A stretch of 35,357 bases of DNA from Gammaproteobacteria bacterium (GTDB lineage Bacteria; Pseudomonadota; Gammaproteobacteria; Steroidobacterales; Steroidobacteraceae), in contig JAURLT010000077.1 of the NCBI GenBank assembly GCA_030831085.1, forward strand, positions 1 to 35,357, given 5' to 3'. Shown piece by piece: positions 15,208-24,099 of this stretch. Position 1 is the stretch's first letter, and every line of letters begins with the position of its first letter. The translations under genes and the position numbers were made by a program. The notes under the pieces are model-generated. The model was not told the origin of the DNA. It ran no database searches and saw only the letters and a program-made list of their open reading frames with translations.

Positions 15208-17046
15208 ATGCGATTCGTCGGCAAGCTGCTGAAGGGAATCTGGCGGGCGCTCGACGGCGTGCGCAAGGTCCTGCACCTCATTGTCCTGCTGGTGCTGTTT
15301 GCCATTCTGCTGGCGGTCAGCCAGACCCCCTTGCCGTTCGTGCCGGATGGCGCGGCGCTGGTGGTCGCACCCAGCGGTGCGCTGGTCGAGGAGTTGACGG
15401 GCGACCCCGTTGACCGGGCTTTCGAGGAAGTCCTCGGCGAGGGGCGGGCGGAAACCCGACTCCGCGACCTGCGCGAGGTCATCGAGGCAGCGGCCGACGA
15501 CGGGAGGATCAGTTCGCTGGTCCTCGACCTGGAAAACCTGCAAGGCGCGGGCCTGCCGCAGCTGCAGGAACTCGGCCAGTCGCTGCAAGCCTTTCGTGCC
15601 TCTGGCAAACCCATCTATGCCTGGGCTGCCTGGTACGACCAGCGCCAGTACTATCTGGCTGCCCTGGCCGACGAGGTCTACCTGGACCCGGATGGCGTCG
15701 TCCTGATTGAGGGCTTCGACTACTTCCGTCAGTACCTCAAGGGTGCCGCGGACAAGCTGGGCGCCGATATCCACGTGTTCAAGGTGGGTACCCACAAGTC
15801 GGCACCGGACACGTTTACACGTAGTGACATGTCGCCGGAGAACCGCGCCGAGTCCCGCGCCTGGGTGACGGCGTTATGGGAAGCCTGGAAAGAGGACGTG
15901 GCGGAAGCCCGCGAGCTGAAGCCCGCGGCGCTGCAGGCCTATGCCGACGATGCGGGCCGTGGCGGGCTGCGTGAGGTCGATGGCGACCTGGCCCAGTACG
16001 CGCTGACCCGCTCGCTGGTGGACGGCCTGAAGACCCGTGAACAGTTCGAGAGTCTGGTGGCCGAGGTCGCCGGGGAGCCCGAGGACGGCTACGGTTTTGA
16101 ATCCGTGGGCTGGCGCGCCTATCTGTCGGTGCTCAAGTCCGAGCACGCCCTGGAGCGCAAGGGTGACGCCAACGTCGGCGTGGTGGTCGCGGCAGGCGAT
16201 ATCATGGACGGCGAGCAGGCGCCTGGGGCCGTGGGCGGCGAGACGCTGTCGACGCTCTTGCGCGACTTGAGGGAGGATGACTCGATCCAGGCGGTGGTGC
16301 TGCGCATCGACAGTCCTGGCGGCAGCATGTACGCCTCCGAGCAGATCCGCAGGGAAATCCGCGGCCTGCAGCAGGCGGGCAAACCGGTGGTTGCCTCCAT
16401 GTCCTCGGTCGCGGCCTCGGGTGGCTATTACATCGCGGCGCCGGCTGACCTGATCGTGGCGGCCCCAACTACGATCACCGGCTCCATCGGTGTCTTTGCG
16501 CTGTTCCCGACCCTCGAGCGCACCCTCGGCAAGCTGGGGATCACCCTGGACGGATTCGGGACCACCGAACTTGCCGGGGCTGGCCGGCTCGATCGCAACA
16601 TGAACCCCGCCTTTGCGCAGGTTCTGCAGTCGAGCGTCGAGCACGCCTACCGCAAGTTCGTCGGCATGGTGGCCGAGGAACGCAACCGCGATTTCGCCGA
16701 GGTGGATGGCATCGCTCAGGGCAAGGTCTGGTCCGGTAGCGACGCGCAGGCCGCCGGTCTCGTGGATCGGTTGGGCAACCTGGATGATGCGATCGCCCTC
16801 GCGGCCGAGTTAGGTCAACTGCCCGAGGATTACGGCGTGGATTGGGTGCAGCCGGAACTCAGCTGGAGCGAGGCGCTCGCGCTGCGCCTGGAGGCTGGCA
16901 CTGCGCTGACCATGCGACACCTCGGCCTGGAACCGCCGCGGCCGGCGGTTGCGGTGATGGAGCCGGCGCTGCGCGACGTGGAAAACCTGCTCCTGATGGG
17001 CCGCGAGGGTCGTCCCGTCTACTGGTGCGCCTGCCGCGTGCGCTGA
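15208..17046 (+). CDS. sppA: Signal peptide peptidase SppA, long (67K) form
   Basis: The 612-residue membrane protease has a single N-terminal transmembrane anchor (about residues 22-42) and two tandem ClpP-like S49 domains. The catalytic lysine is K197 in [10 protein letters not shown] of the first domain. The nucleophile is S404 in [13 protein letters not shown] of the second, equivalent to K209 and S409 of E. coli. [19 protein letters not shown] is also conserved. SppA digests cleaved signal peptides in the inner membrane, facing the periplasm. The ATG is preceded by GAGG. Its stop lies 10 bases from that of the convergent tdh. Confidence 0.96.
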   Translation: MRFVGKLLKGIWRALDGVRKVLHLIVLLVLFAILLAVSQTPLPFVPDGAALVVAPSGALVEELTGDPVDRAFEEVLGEGRAETRLRDLREVIEAAADDGRISSLVLDLENLQGAGLPQLQELGQSLQAFRASGKPIYAWAAWYDQRQYYLAALADEVYLDPDGVVLIEGFDYFRQYLKGAADKLGADIHVFKVGTHKSAPDTFTRSDMSPENRAESRAWVTALWEAWKEDVAEARELKPAALQAYADDAGRGGLREVDGDLAQYALTRSLVDGLKTREQFESLVAEVAGEPEDGYGFESVGWRAYLSVLKSEHALERKGDANVGVVVAAGDIMDGEQAPGAVGGETLSTLLRDLREDDSIQAVVLRIDSPGGSMYASEQIRREIRGLQQAGKPVVASMSSVAASGGYYIAAPADLIVAAPTTITGSIGVFALFPTLERTLGKLGITLDGFGTTELAGAGRLDRNMNPAFAQVLQSSVEHAYRKFVGMVAEERNRDFAEVDGIAQGKVWSGSDAQAAGLVDRLGNLDDAIALAAELGQLPEDYGVDWVQPELSWSEALALRLEAGTALTMRHLGLEPPRPAVAVMEPALRDVENLLLMGREGRPVYWCACRVR

Positions 17047-17056
17047 GCGCGACAAC

Positions 17057-18085
17057 TCACGCGGCCCAGTCGAGGATCACCTTGCCTGAGCGGCCGCTGT
17101 TCATCACCTCGAAGGCCTCCTCGAAACTGCTGACCGGATAGCGGTGGGTGATGATGGGCGTGATGTCCAGCCCGCTCTGCAGCATTGCCGCCATTTTGTA
17201 CCAGGTCTCGAACATCTCACGGCCGTAGATGCCCTTGATCACCAGGCCCTTGAAGATGACCTCGTTCCAGTCGATGGCGACCTCGGCAGGCGGGATGCCG
17301 AGCAGTGCCACCCGCCCACCATGGTGCATCACCCGAAGCAGGTCGCGCAGCGCGCCCGGGTGGCCTGACATCTCCAGCCCCACATCGAAGCCCTCGGTCA
17401 TGCCCAACTCGGCCATGACGGTGTCGATGGAGTCGGTGGCAACGTTCAGCGCCCTGGTCGCGCCCATGCGCCGGGCCAGCGCCAGCCGATAATCGTTGAC
17501 GTCGGTGATCACCACATGCCGTGCGCCCACGTGCCGGGCGATTGCCACGGCCATGATCCCGATCGGGCCGGCGCCGGTGATCAGCACGTCCTCGCCCACC
17601 AGATCGAAGGAAAGCGCGGCGTGAGTGGCGTTACCGAGGGGGTCGAGGATGGCGGCGACCTCATCGCTGATGGCATCCGGCAACCTGAAGACGTTGCTGG
17701 CTGGCAGCACCATGTAATCGGCAAAACAGCCCGGTCGGTTGACTCCCACGCCGATGGTGTTGCGGCATAGGTGCCTGCGCCCGGCCCGGCAGTTGCGGCA
17801 ATGCCCGCAGGTGATGTGGCCCTCGCCCGAGACCCGGTCGCCGACCTGGAATCCGGCAACTTCCGTTCCCAGTTCCACAATCTCACCGCAGTACTCGTGA
17901 CCCACCTGCATTGGTACCGGTATGGTTCGCTGTGCCCACGAGTCCCAGTTGTAGATATGGATGTCGGTGCCGCAAATGGCAGTCTTGCGCATCCGGATCA
18001 GCACGTCGTTGGGGCCAACGTTGGGCTGCTCGACCTGCTCCATCCAGATGCCCGGCGCGCGTTGCGCTTTGACCAATGCCTTCAT
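17057..18085 (-). CDS. tdh: L-threonine 3-dehydrogenase
   Basis: The 342-residue medium-chain zinc-dependent dehydrogenase oxidises L-threonine with NAD+ to 2-amino-3-ketobutyrate. Catalytic zinc ligands are visible: C38 in [15 protein letters not shown] and the GHEYCGE segment. The four-cysteine structural zinc site is [15 protein letters not shown]. The Rossmann motif is [18 protein letters not shown]. Length matches E. coli Tdh (341). The ATG at 18085 gives the standard MKALVKA start and is preceded by TGAGG. It follows kbl by 7 bases in the same operon, so product and next enzyme are encoded together. Confidence 0.97.
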   Translation of the reverse strand: MKALVKAQRAPGIWMEQVEQPNVGPNDVLIRMRKTAICGTDIHIYNWDSWAQRTIPVPMQVGHEYCGEIVELGTEVAGFQVGDRVSGEGHITCGHCRNCRAGRRHLCRNTIGVGVNRPGCFADYMVLPASNVFRLPDAISDEVAAILDPLGNATHAALSFDLVGEDVLITGAGPIGIMAVAIARHVGARHVVITDVNDYRLALARRMGATRALNVATDSIDTVMAELGMTEGFDVGLEMSGHPGALRDLLRVMHHGGRVALLGIPPAEVAIDWNEVIFKGLVIKGIYGREMFETWYKMAAMLQSGLDITPIITHRYPVSSFEEAFEVMNSGRSGKVILDWAA

Positions 18086-18092
18086 GGATACC

Positions 18093-19283
18093 TCATTTAA
18101 TGAGGCCGAGTTCGCGACCGGCCTGGGCGAAGGACGCGACGGCCGTCTGCAGTTGCGCCCGCTCATGCGCGGCGCTCATCTGGGTGCGGATGCGGGCGGC
18201 GCCCTGTGGCACCACTGGATAGGCAAAGCCCACTACGTAGGTGCCCAATTCCAGCATGCGCTCCGCCAGCCGCCCGGCAAGGGTCGCCTCGCCCAACATG
18301 ATGGGCACGATGGGATGCTCGCCCGCAACCAGCTGGAAACCCAGGGCTGCCATCTCCTGCCTGAACCAGCGGGTGTTGGCCCACAGCCGCTCACGCAGTT
18401 CGGGCATCGAGTCCAGCAGGTCGAGCACCCTGAGGGTGGTCGCGGCGACCACCGGCGGGATGGAGTTCGAGAACAGGTAGGGCCGGGAGCGCTGCCGCAG
18501 CCAGTCGATCACCGCCCGTGGGCCTGCCACGTAGCCGCCACTTGCTCCGCCAAGCGCCTTGCCCAGGGTGCCGGTGAGGAGGTCAACCTGTCCCATGACC
18601 CCGCAGTGCTCGTGGCTGCCGCGACCGGTTGCGCCCAGGAAGCCGGTGGCGTGGGAGTCGTCCACCACCACCACCGCGCGATAGCGCTCCGCCAGTTCGC
18701 AGATCCCGGCCAGCGGGGCGATGGTGCCGTCCATGGAGAAGACGCCGTCGGTTACCACCAGGCGGGTGCGGGCATCCCTCGCCTGGCGCAGGCAGTCCTC
18801 GAGGCTCGCCAGATCGCGGTTGGCATAACGCAGGCGCCGTGCGCGGGACAGGCGGATGCCATCGATGATGCTGGCGTGGTTGAGGGCATCGGAGATGATC
18901 ACGTCCTGCTCGTCGGTGACGGTCTCGAACAGCCCGCCATTGGCGTCGAAGCAGGAGGAGTAGAGGAGGGCGTCTTCGGTGCCCAGGAAGGCGGCCAGGC
19001 GCTGTTCCAGCTCGCGATGGATGGTCTGGGTTCCGCAGATGAAGCGCACCGAGGCTACGCCGTAGCCGTAGCGATCAATGGCGCGATGGGCCGCCTCTCG
19101 CAGCAGGGGATGGTTGGCTAGCCCGAGGTAATTGTTGGCGCAGAGGTTCAGGACCTCGCGGCCGTCGGCAAGGCGTACCGCAGCGCCCTGGCCGGAGGCG
19201 ATTCCCCTTTCGCGCTTGTACAATCCCGCTTGGTCGAGCGACTCGGCCTGCGCGGAAAGCCTGTCGATAAAAGCCGGATCCAT
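18093..19283 (-). CDS. kbl: 2-amino-3-ketobutyrate CoA ligase (glycine C-acetyltransferase)
   Basis: The 396-residue PLP enzyme of the alpha-oxoamine synthase family cleaves 2-amino-3-ketobutyrate with CoA to glycine and acetyl-CoA. Recognisable blocks are [63 protein letters not shown] and the PLP-lysine region [14 protein letters not shown]. Length matches E. coli Kbl (398). It is co-transcribed with tdh, forming the threonine-to-glycine route. Its ATG lies only 14 bases from the hslR start on the other strand. A TATAAT on the minus strand (19311-19316, inside hslR) may be its -10 box. Confidence 0.97.
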   Translation of the reverse strand: MDPAFIDRLSAQAESLDQAGLYKRERGIASGQGAAVRLADGREVLNLCANNYLGLANHPLLREAAHRAIDRYGYGVASVRFICGTQTIHRELEQRLAAFLGTEDALLYSSCFDANGGLFETVTDEQDVIISDALNHASIIDGIRLSRARRLRYANRDLASLEDCLRQARDARTRLVVTDGVFSMDGTIAPLAGICELAERYRAVVVVDDSHATGFLGATGRGSHEHCGVMGQVDLLTGTLGKALGGASGGYVAGPRAVIDWLRQRSRPYLFSNSIPPVVAATTLRVLDLLDSMPELRERLWANTRWFRQEMAALGFQLVAGEHPIVPIMLGEATLAGRLAERMLELGTYVVGFAYPVVPQGAARIRTQMSAAHERAQLQTAVASFAQAGRELGLIK

Positions 19284-19297
19284 GGAAGCATTACCTG

Positions 19298-19711
19298 ATG
19301 GCAGACGCGGATTATAAACCCGATGCGGCCTTGCGGCTCGATAAGTGGCTTTGGCACGCCCGCTTCTTCCGCACGCGCTCCCTGGCCACTGAGGCCGTCG
19401 CCGGCGGGCGGGTTCACCTCAACGGCCAGCGCGTTAAGGCCTCGAGGGTCGTGGCCGTAGGCGATCGTCTCGATATCAGCATCGGTGCCGATGCCCTCAG
19501 CGTCGACGTGCTCGAACTGCCCAATCGCCGCGGATCGGCCGGCGTCGCGCGGACCTGCTATCGCGAGACAGAAGCCAGCGTCCAGCGCCGTGAGCGTGCC
19601 GCCGAGTTGCGTCGCCTGGCGCGGCTGGCCACGCCCCAGACCGACGGCAGGCCCGACAAGCACACGCGCCGCGACCTGATGAAGATCCGGCGCGGGGAGT
19701 CGATTGAGTGA
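19298..19711 (+). CDS. hslR: Heat shock protein 15 (Hsp15), S4-domain RNA-binding protein
   Basis: The 137-residue protein carries an S4 RNA-binding domain at residues 12-75 (LRLDKWLWHARFFRTRS, GGRVHLNGQRVKAS, VGDRLDI). A basic C-terminal tail follows, with RPDKHTRRDLMKIRRG, the typical Hsp15 layout (133 residues in E. coli). Hsp15 binds 50S subunits carrying nascent chains and helps recycle stalled ones. The ATG follows GGAAG by 9 bases. It is divergent from kbl with only 14 bases between start codons, so its promoter must lie in the kbl coding region. No sigma32-like boxes are seen there. Confidence 0.94.
   Translation: MADADYKPDAALRLDKWLWHARFFRTRSLATEAVAGGRVHLNGQRVKASRVVAVGDRLDISIGADALSVDVLELPNRRGSAGVARTCYRETEASVQRRERAAELRRLARLATPQTDGRPDKHTRRDLMKIRRGESIE
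19311..19316 (-). promoter_or_regulatory. Candidate -10 box of kbl-tdh inside hslR
   Basis: Read on the minus strand this is TATAAT, 27 bases before the kbl ATG, placing a start near 19304 and a leader of about 20 bases. The match is perfect, but no recognisable -35 box lies 16-18 bases further up. It lies within the first codons of hslR. Confidence 0.35.
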
Positions 19712-19757
19712 GCGGGCCCTGCCGGCGCATACTGCCGCGTCCTGAGGGGGAATAACG

Positions 19758-20525
19758 ATGTTTTCGATCAGTCAGCGTCCGACCCGTCTGTTCCTGCTCC
19801 TGTCCGCCCTGTTCGTTACCAACGCGCTCATCGCCGAGTTCGTGGGCGTGAAGATCTTCGCGCTGGAGGACACGCTCGGCCTGCCGCCCTTCGATTGGCG
19901 GCTGTTCGGCCAGTCGGGATCCCTGTCCTTCACCGCTGGCGTGATGCTCTGGCCGATCGTGTTCATCATGACCGACATCATCAACGAGTACTTCGGCGTA
20001 CGCGGCGTGCGCTTCATCTCGTGGTTGGCAGTTGGGCTCATCAGCTACGCTTTCCTGTTCGCCTACCTGTCCATTCACCTCGCCCCGGCTGCCTGGTGGG
20101 TGACCGTGTCCGCGGACCGCGGAGTGCCGGACATGCAGGCGGCCTTCGCCGTGACCTTCGGGCAGGGCCTGTGGACCATTGCGGGGTCGATCACGGCCTT
20201 CCTGATCGGGCAGCTGATCGACGTCAGCGTGTTCCACCGCATCCGCAAGCTGAGCGGCGAGCGCTTCATCTGGCTCAGGGCGACCGCCTCGACCGCCGTC
20301 TCGCAGCTGGTGGACAGCTTCGTGGTGCTCTACATCGCCTTCGTGCTGGGCCCGCAGCAGTGGCCCATCGACCTGTTCCTGGCGGTTGGTACGGTGAACT
20401 ACGGTTACAAGCTGTTGATGGCCGTCCTGCTGATTCCCATGATCTATCTTTCGAGGATGGTCATCGAACGCTATCTAGGCCCGTCCGAGGCAAGCCGCCT
20501 CAAGGCCGAAGCTGCCGGGGGCTGA
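19758..20525 (+). CDS. YhhQ-type queuosine precursor transporter
   Basis: The 255-residue inner-membrane protein has about six transmembrane segments and the signature of the vitamin-uptake-like/QPTR family: VTNALIAEFVGVKIF near the N-terminus and MTDIINEYFGVRGVR near residues 73-88. Later blocks are RATASTAVSQLVDSFVV and VNYGYKLLMAVLLIP. E. coli YhhQ imports queuosine precursors preQ0/preQ1. Transport of the same compounds is inferred here; the substrate cannot be proven from sequence. The ATG follows GAGGGGGAATAACG, a strong ribosome binding site, 46 bases after hslR. The next gene begins 5 bases after its stop. Confidence 0.9.
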   Translation: MFSISQRPTRLFLLLSALFVTNALIAEFVGVKIFALEDTLGLPPFDWRLFGQSGSLSFTAGVMLWPIVFIMTDIINEYFGVRGVRFISWLAVGLISYAFLFAYLSIHLAPAAWWVTVSADRGVPDMQAAFAVTFGQGLWTIAGSITAFLIGQLIDVSVFHRIRKLSGERFIWLRATASTAVSQLVDSFVVLYIAFVLGPQQWPIDLFLAVGTVNYGYKLLMAVLLIPMIYLSRMVIERYLGPSEASRLKAEAAGG

Positions 20526-20530
20526 GGGTC

Positions 20531-20950
20531 ATGGCCCGCCCCGCCACCCCGGCCCTGACGGTCGACGTCGTCATCGAGATGGTGGACCGGCCGGGTCTGC
20601 CCATCGTGCTGATCGAGCGCGCCCACCCGCCCCCGGGTTACGCCTTGCCAGGCGGCTTTGTCGACATCGGGGAGACGGTCGAGGCGGCAGCCGTGCGCGA
20701 GGCCAGGGAGGAGACCGGTCTCGAGGTGCGTCTGACCGGCCTGCTGGGCGTGTACTCGGACCCGCAGCGCGATCCGCGTGGACATACCGTCTCGATCATT
20801 TACCGGGCGGAAGCCAGCGGCCAGCCCCGTGCCGGCGATGATGCGGCCCGCGTCCTGGTCACTGGTCTCGACCAGCTGCCGTTGCTGGCTTTCGACCATG
20901 CGCGCATCCTGGCTGACTATCGCTGCGCGCGCGAGGAGACTGGAACATGA
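20531..20950 (+). CDS. Nudix hydrolase
   Basis: The 139-residue protein has a perfect Nudix box: GFVDIGE, seven residues, then REAREETGL (pattern Gx5Ex7REUxEExGU), around residues 44-66. This site binds Mg2+ and hydrolyses a nucleoside diphosphate linked to another moiety. The block ERAHPPPGYALPGG and the Asp/Pro-rich loop YSDPQRDPRGHT resemble ADP-ribose or ADP-sugar pyrophosphatase-like members, but the substrate is not assignable. The ATG at 20531 follows GAGGGTC. Its stop overlaps the putA start by 4 bases (ATGA), so translation of putA is probably coupled to it. Confidence 0.92.
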   Translation: MARPATPALTVDVVIEMVDRPGLPIVLIERAHPPPGYALPGGFVDIGETVEAAAVREAREETGLEVRLTGLLGVYSDPQRDPRGHTVSIIYRAEASGQPRAGDDAARVLVTGLDQLPLLAFDHARILADYRCAREETGT

Positions 20951-23900
20951 GCGCCTTCCTGTACCCCGGCGGCCTGGTTCCGGCAGGGGAGGTCGAGCGG
21001 GCCGTGAATCCGCATTTCCTGGCCGATGAGGCCAGCACGGTCATGGCCCTGATGGATGCGGTGCGCCTGTCGCCGGCGGACACCGAGGCGATCGCCGCTG
21101 CAGCCACGACGCTGGTCGAGACCGTCAGGCGTGAGCGTGCCGGCGCTGCCGGGATCGAGGCCTTCCTGCAGGAGTACGACCTGGCTTCCAGGGAGGGCGT
21201 GGTGCTGATGTGTCTGGCGGAGGCGTTGCTCAGGATTCCGGACGATGTGACTGCCGATCGGTTGATTGCGGACAAGATCGCTTCGGGCGACTGGGCGGAG
21301 CATCTGGGCGAGGCTGAGTCGCTGTTCGTAAACGCCTCTACCTGGGGTTTGCTGCTGACCGGCCGGCTGATCCGGCCCGAGCTCGACGACCTGCGAGAGC
21401 CGGCTTCTTTCGTCCAGCGCCTGGCTGGACGGCTTGGTGAGCCAGTGGTGCGTGCGGCCTTCCGCCAGGCCATGAAGATCATGGGCCATCAATTCGTGAT
21501 GGGCCGCGACATCGGGTCGGCGCTGCAGCGAGCCGGTCGGGAACGCCGCTACCGGCATACCTTCGACATGCTCGGTGAGGCGGCGCTCACCAGCGCGGAT
21601 GCCGAGCGTTACCATGCCGCCTACGCCGCAGCGATCGATGCCATAGGTGCCGTGGCGACCCGCGCGGCGGCCGCGGTCGAGGACCGTCCCTCCATTTCGG
21701 TGAAGCTGTCTGCATTGTTTCCGCGCTATGAGCGCGCGCATCGGGATGAGGTGCTGGACTCCCTGGGCGCGCGACTGGAGGATCTTGCCCTGCGTGCGGC
21801 CCGGCTCGGCGTGCCGCTGACCGTCGATGCCGAAGAGGCGGACCGCCTGACGCTTTCGCTGGAATTGGTCGAGCGCCTGTTGCGCTTGCCCGGCTTGAGG
21901 GATTGGGAGGGGCTGGGGCTGGCGGTGCAGGCCTACCAGAAGCGTGCGCTGGCCGTGCTCGACTGGCTGGACGCCCAGTCGAAGGCCGCCGGGCGTCGCC
22001 TGAGCATCAGGCTGGTCAAGGGCGCTTACTGGGATTCCGAGATCAAGCGCGCTCAGGAGCGTGGACTGGAGGGCTACCCTGTGTTCACCCGCAAGGTGAA
22101 CACCGATCTGTCCTACCTGGCCTGCGCCCGCAGGTTGCTCCGCGACGGCTGCGTACTGCGGCCGCAGTTTGCCACCCACAATGCCCACACCGTGGCCTGG
22201 ATCATGCGCGTAGCCGGCGGCCGCAGTTTCGAATTCCAGCGCCTGCACGGCATGGGCGAGGATCTCTACGACGGGCTGGTGGATGGCGACGGCCAGCCGG
22301 TGCCTTGCCGGGTCTATGCGCCGGTCGGCTCGCACGAGGAGCTGCTGCCCTATCTGGTCAGGCGCCTGCTGGAGAATGGGGCGAATACTTCCTTCGTCAA
22401 CCGCATCGTGGATGCCGAGGTGCCCGCAGCGGAGGTCGTCCGGGATCCGCTACAGGAAGCCGGCAGGCTGGCGAGCATCCCGCACCCGCGCATTCCACTG
22501 CCCTCCGCCATGTTTGGCGAGGAACGCCAGAACTCGGCCGGCCTAAACCTGGCCGACGGCTTGCTGTTGACTGAACTGGCCAAGGGACTCGCCCTGGCCT
22601 CTGGCGCGTCGTTCAGGGCAGCGCCCATCGTGGCAGGTCGGGAGCAGGCGGGCGCGGCCAAGGCGGTAGTGAGTCCAGCCGATACCCGGCTGCAGGTCGG
22701 CGAGGTGATTGAAGCCAGCCCTGCCATGGTGGACGCCGCGCTTTCCGCAGCCTCGGGCGCGCAACCCTCATGGAACCGGCGCCCCGCTGCGGAGCGCGCG
22801 GACATCCTGCTGGCCGCTGCACGGCTGTTCGAGTCGAACCGGGATGCATTGCTGGCCCTGTGCATCCGCGAGGCGGGCAAGACCCTGCCAGACGCTCTGG
22901 CCGAGCTCCGCGAGGCCGTCGATTTCCTGCGCTACTACGCGCAGCAGGCGCGCCGGGAGTTTGGCCAGCCCGCGACCCTGCCCGGCCCGACCGGTGAGAG
23001 CAATCGACTGCAGCTGGAGGGCCGGGGCATTTTCGTCTGCATCAGCCCGTGGAATTTTCCGCTGGCCATTTTCACCGGTCAGGTGGCGGCGGCCCTCGCC
23101 GCGGGCAATGCGGTCATCGCCAAGCCGGCGGAGCAGACGCCACTGGTGGCGGCGCTCGCGGTACGTCTCATGCTCGAGGCCGGTGTCCCTGCCGAGGTCC
23201 TGCACTTCCTGCCCGGTGAGGGCGCGGCGGTCGGCGCCCGTCTGACGGCCGACCCACGCGTCGATGGCGTGGCCTTCACCGGCTCCACCGAGACGGCCAG
23301 GCTGATCAATCGCGCGCTTGCCGCGCGCGATGCTCCGCTGGCGGCGCTGATCGCGGAAACGGGCGGCCAGAACGCCATGATCGTGGACAGCTCGGCACTG
23401 GTGGAACAGGTGGTAGGCGACGTGATCGCCTCGGCGTTCAATGCTGCCGGACAGCGCTGTTCGGCGCTAAGGGTCCTGTTCCTGCAGGAGGACGTCGCCG
23501 ATCTTACGCTCAGGCGCCTGGCGGGTGCCATGGACCTGCTTCAGGTGGGCGATCCCGCGATGCTGGCCACCGACATCGGACCGGTGATCGACGCCGAGGC
23601 GCGCCGCATGCTGGAAACCCACGCTGAGCGGGTGCTGGGTCTGGCGCGCTGGTCCCATCGTGTCAGCCTGGGCGATGGCTGCAAACATGGCCATTTCTTC
23701 GCGCCATTGGCAGTAGAGATTGCCGGCCTCGAGGTGCTGCAGGGCGAGGTCTTCGGTCCGGTCCTGCACGTGATCCGCTTCGAGGCCAGGGCGCTCGATG
23801 CGGTGATCGAGTCGATCAATGGAACCGGCTACGGACTGACTCTCGGCGTACATTCGCGGGTCGACGGTTTCGCCCGCAGGATTGCGGGCGCAGTCAGGGC

Positions 23901-24096
23901 TGGCAACGTATACGTCAACCGGAACATGATTGGCGCGGTGGTCGGCGTGCAGCCCTTCGGCGGCTGCGGGCTGTCGGGAACCGGGCCCAAGGCCGGCGGG
24001 CCCCATTATCTCCATCGTTTCGCCAACGAGCGCACGGTCACCATTAACACCACGGCCGCGGGTGGCAACGCCTCGCTGCTCTCGCTGGGCGACTGA
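20947..24096 (+). CDS. putA: Bifunctional proline dehydrogenase / delta-1-pyrroline-5-carboxylate dehydrogenase PutA
   Basis: The 1049-residue protein oxidises proline to glutamate. The FAD-dependent PRODH barrel (about 80-470) shows SVKLSALFPRYERAH, RLVKGAYWDSEIKRAQ, FATHNAHTVAWIM, FQRLHGMGEDLYDGL and ANTSFVNRI. The NAD-dependent aldehyde dehydrogenase half (about 540-1030) shows CISPWNFPLAIFTGQ, GNAVIAKPAEQTP, the general-base region AETGGQNAMI (E804) and the nucleophile C838 in AGQRCSALR. It lacks the ribbon-helix-helix DNA-binding domain of E. coli PutA (1320 residues), so it is the short, non-repressor type; regulation must come from elsewhere. The ATG overlaps the Nudix stop. The symporter gene follows 3 bases after. 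Confidence 0.97.
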   Translation: MSAFLYPGGLVPAGEVERAVNPHFLADEASTVMALMDAVRLSPADTEAIAAAATTLVETVRRERAGAAGIEAFLQEYDLASREGVVLMCLAEALLRIPDDVTADRLIADKIASGDWAEHLGEAESLFVNASTWGLLLTGRLIRPELDDLREPASFVQRLAGRLGEPVVRAAFRQAMKIMGHQFVMGRDIGSALQRAGRERRYRHTFDMLGEAALTSADAERYHAAYAAAIDAIGAVATRAAAAVEDRPSISVKLSALFPRYERAHRDEVLDSLGARLEDLALRAARLGVPLTVDAEEADRLTLSLELVERLLRLPGLRDWEGLGLAVQAYQKRALAVLDWLDAQSKAAGRRLSIRLVKGAYWDSEIKRAQERGLEGYPVFTRKVNTDLSYLACARRLLRDGCVLRPQFATHNAHTVAWIMRVAGGRSFEFQRLHGMGEDLYDGLVDGDGQPVPCRVYAPVGSHEELLPYLVRRLLENGANTSFVNRIVDAEVPAAEVVRDPLQEAGRLASIPHPRIPLPSAMFGEERQNSAGLNLADGLLLTELAKGLALASGASFRAAPIVAGREQAGAAKAVVSPADTRLQVGEVIEASPAMVDAALSAASGAQPSWNRRPAAERADILLAAARLFESNRDALLALCIREAGKTLPDALAELREAVDFLRYYAQQARREFGQPATLPGPTGESNRLQLEGRGIFVCISPWNFPLAIFTGQVAAALAAGNAVIAKPAEQTPLVAALAVRLMLEAGVPAEVLHFLPGEGAAVGARLTADPRVDGVAFTGSTETARLINRALAARDAPLAALIAETGGQNAMIVDSSALVEQVVGDVIASAFNAAGQRCSALRVLFLQEDVADLTLRRLAGAMDLLQVGDPAMLATDIGPVIDAEARRMLETHAERVLGLARWSHRVSLGDGCKHGHFFAPLAVEIAGLEVLQGEVFGPVLHVIRFEARALDAVIESINGTGYGLTLGVHSRVDGFARRIAGAVRAGNVYVNRNMIGAVVGVQPFGGCGLSGTGPKAGGPHYLHRFANERTVTINTTAAGGNASLLSLGD

Positions 24097-24099
24097 TCC

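Noticed and set aside
17961-19121. A 386-codon plus-strand open frame across kbl
   Set aside because: Antisense shadow of kbl; translation is low-complexity and His/Gly-rich.
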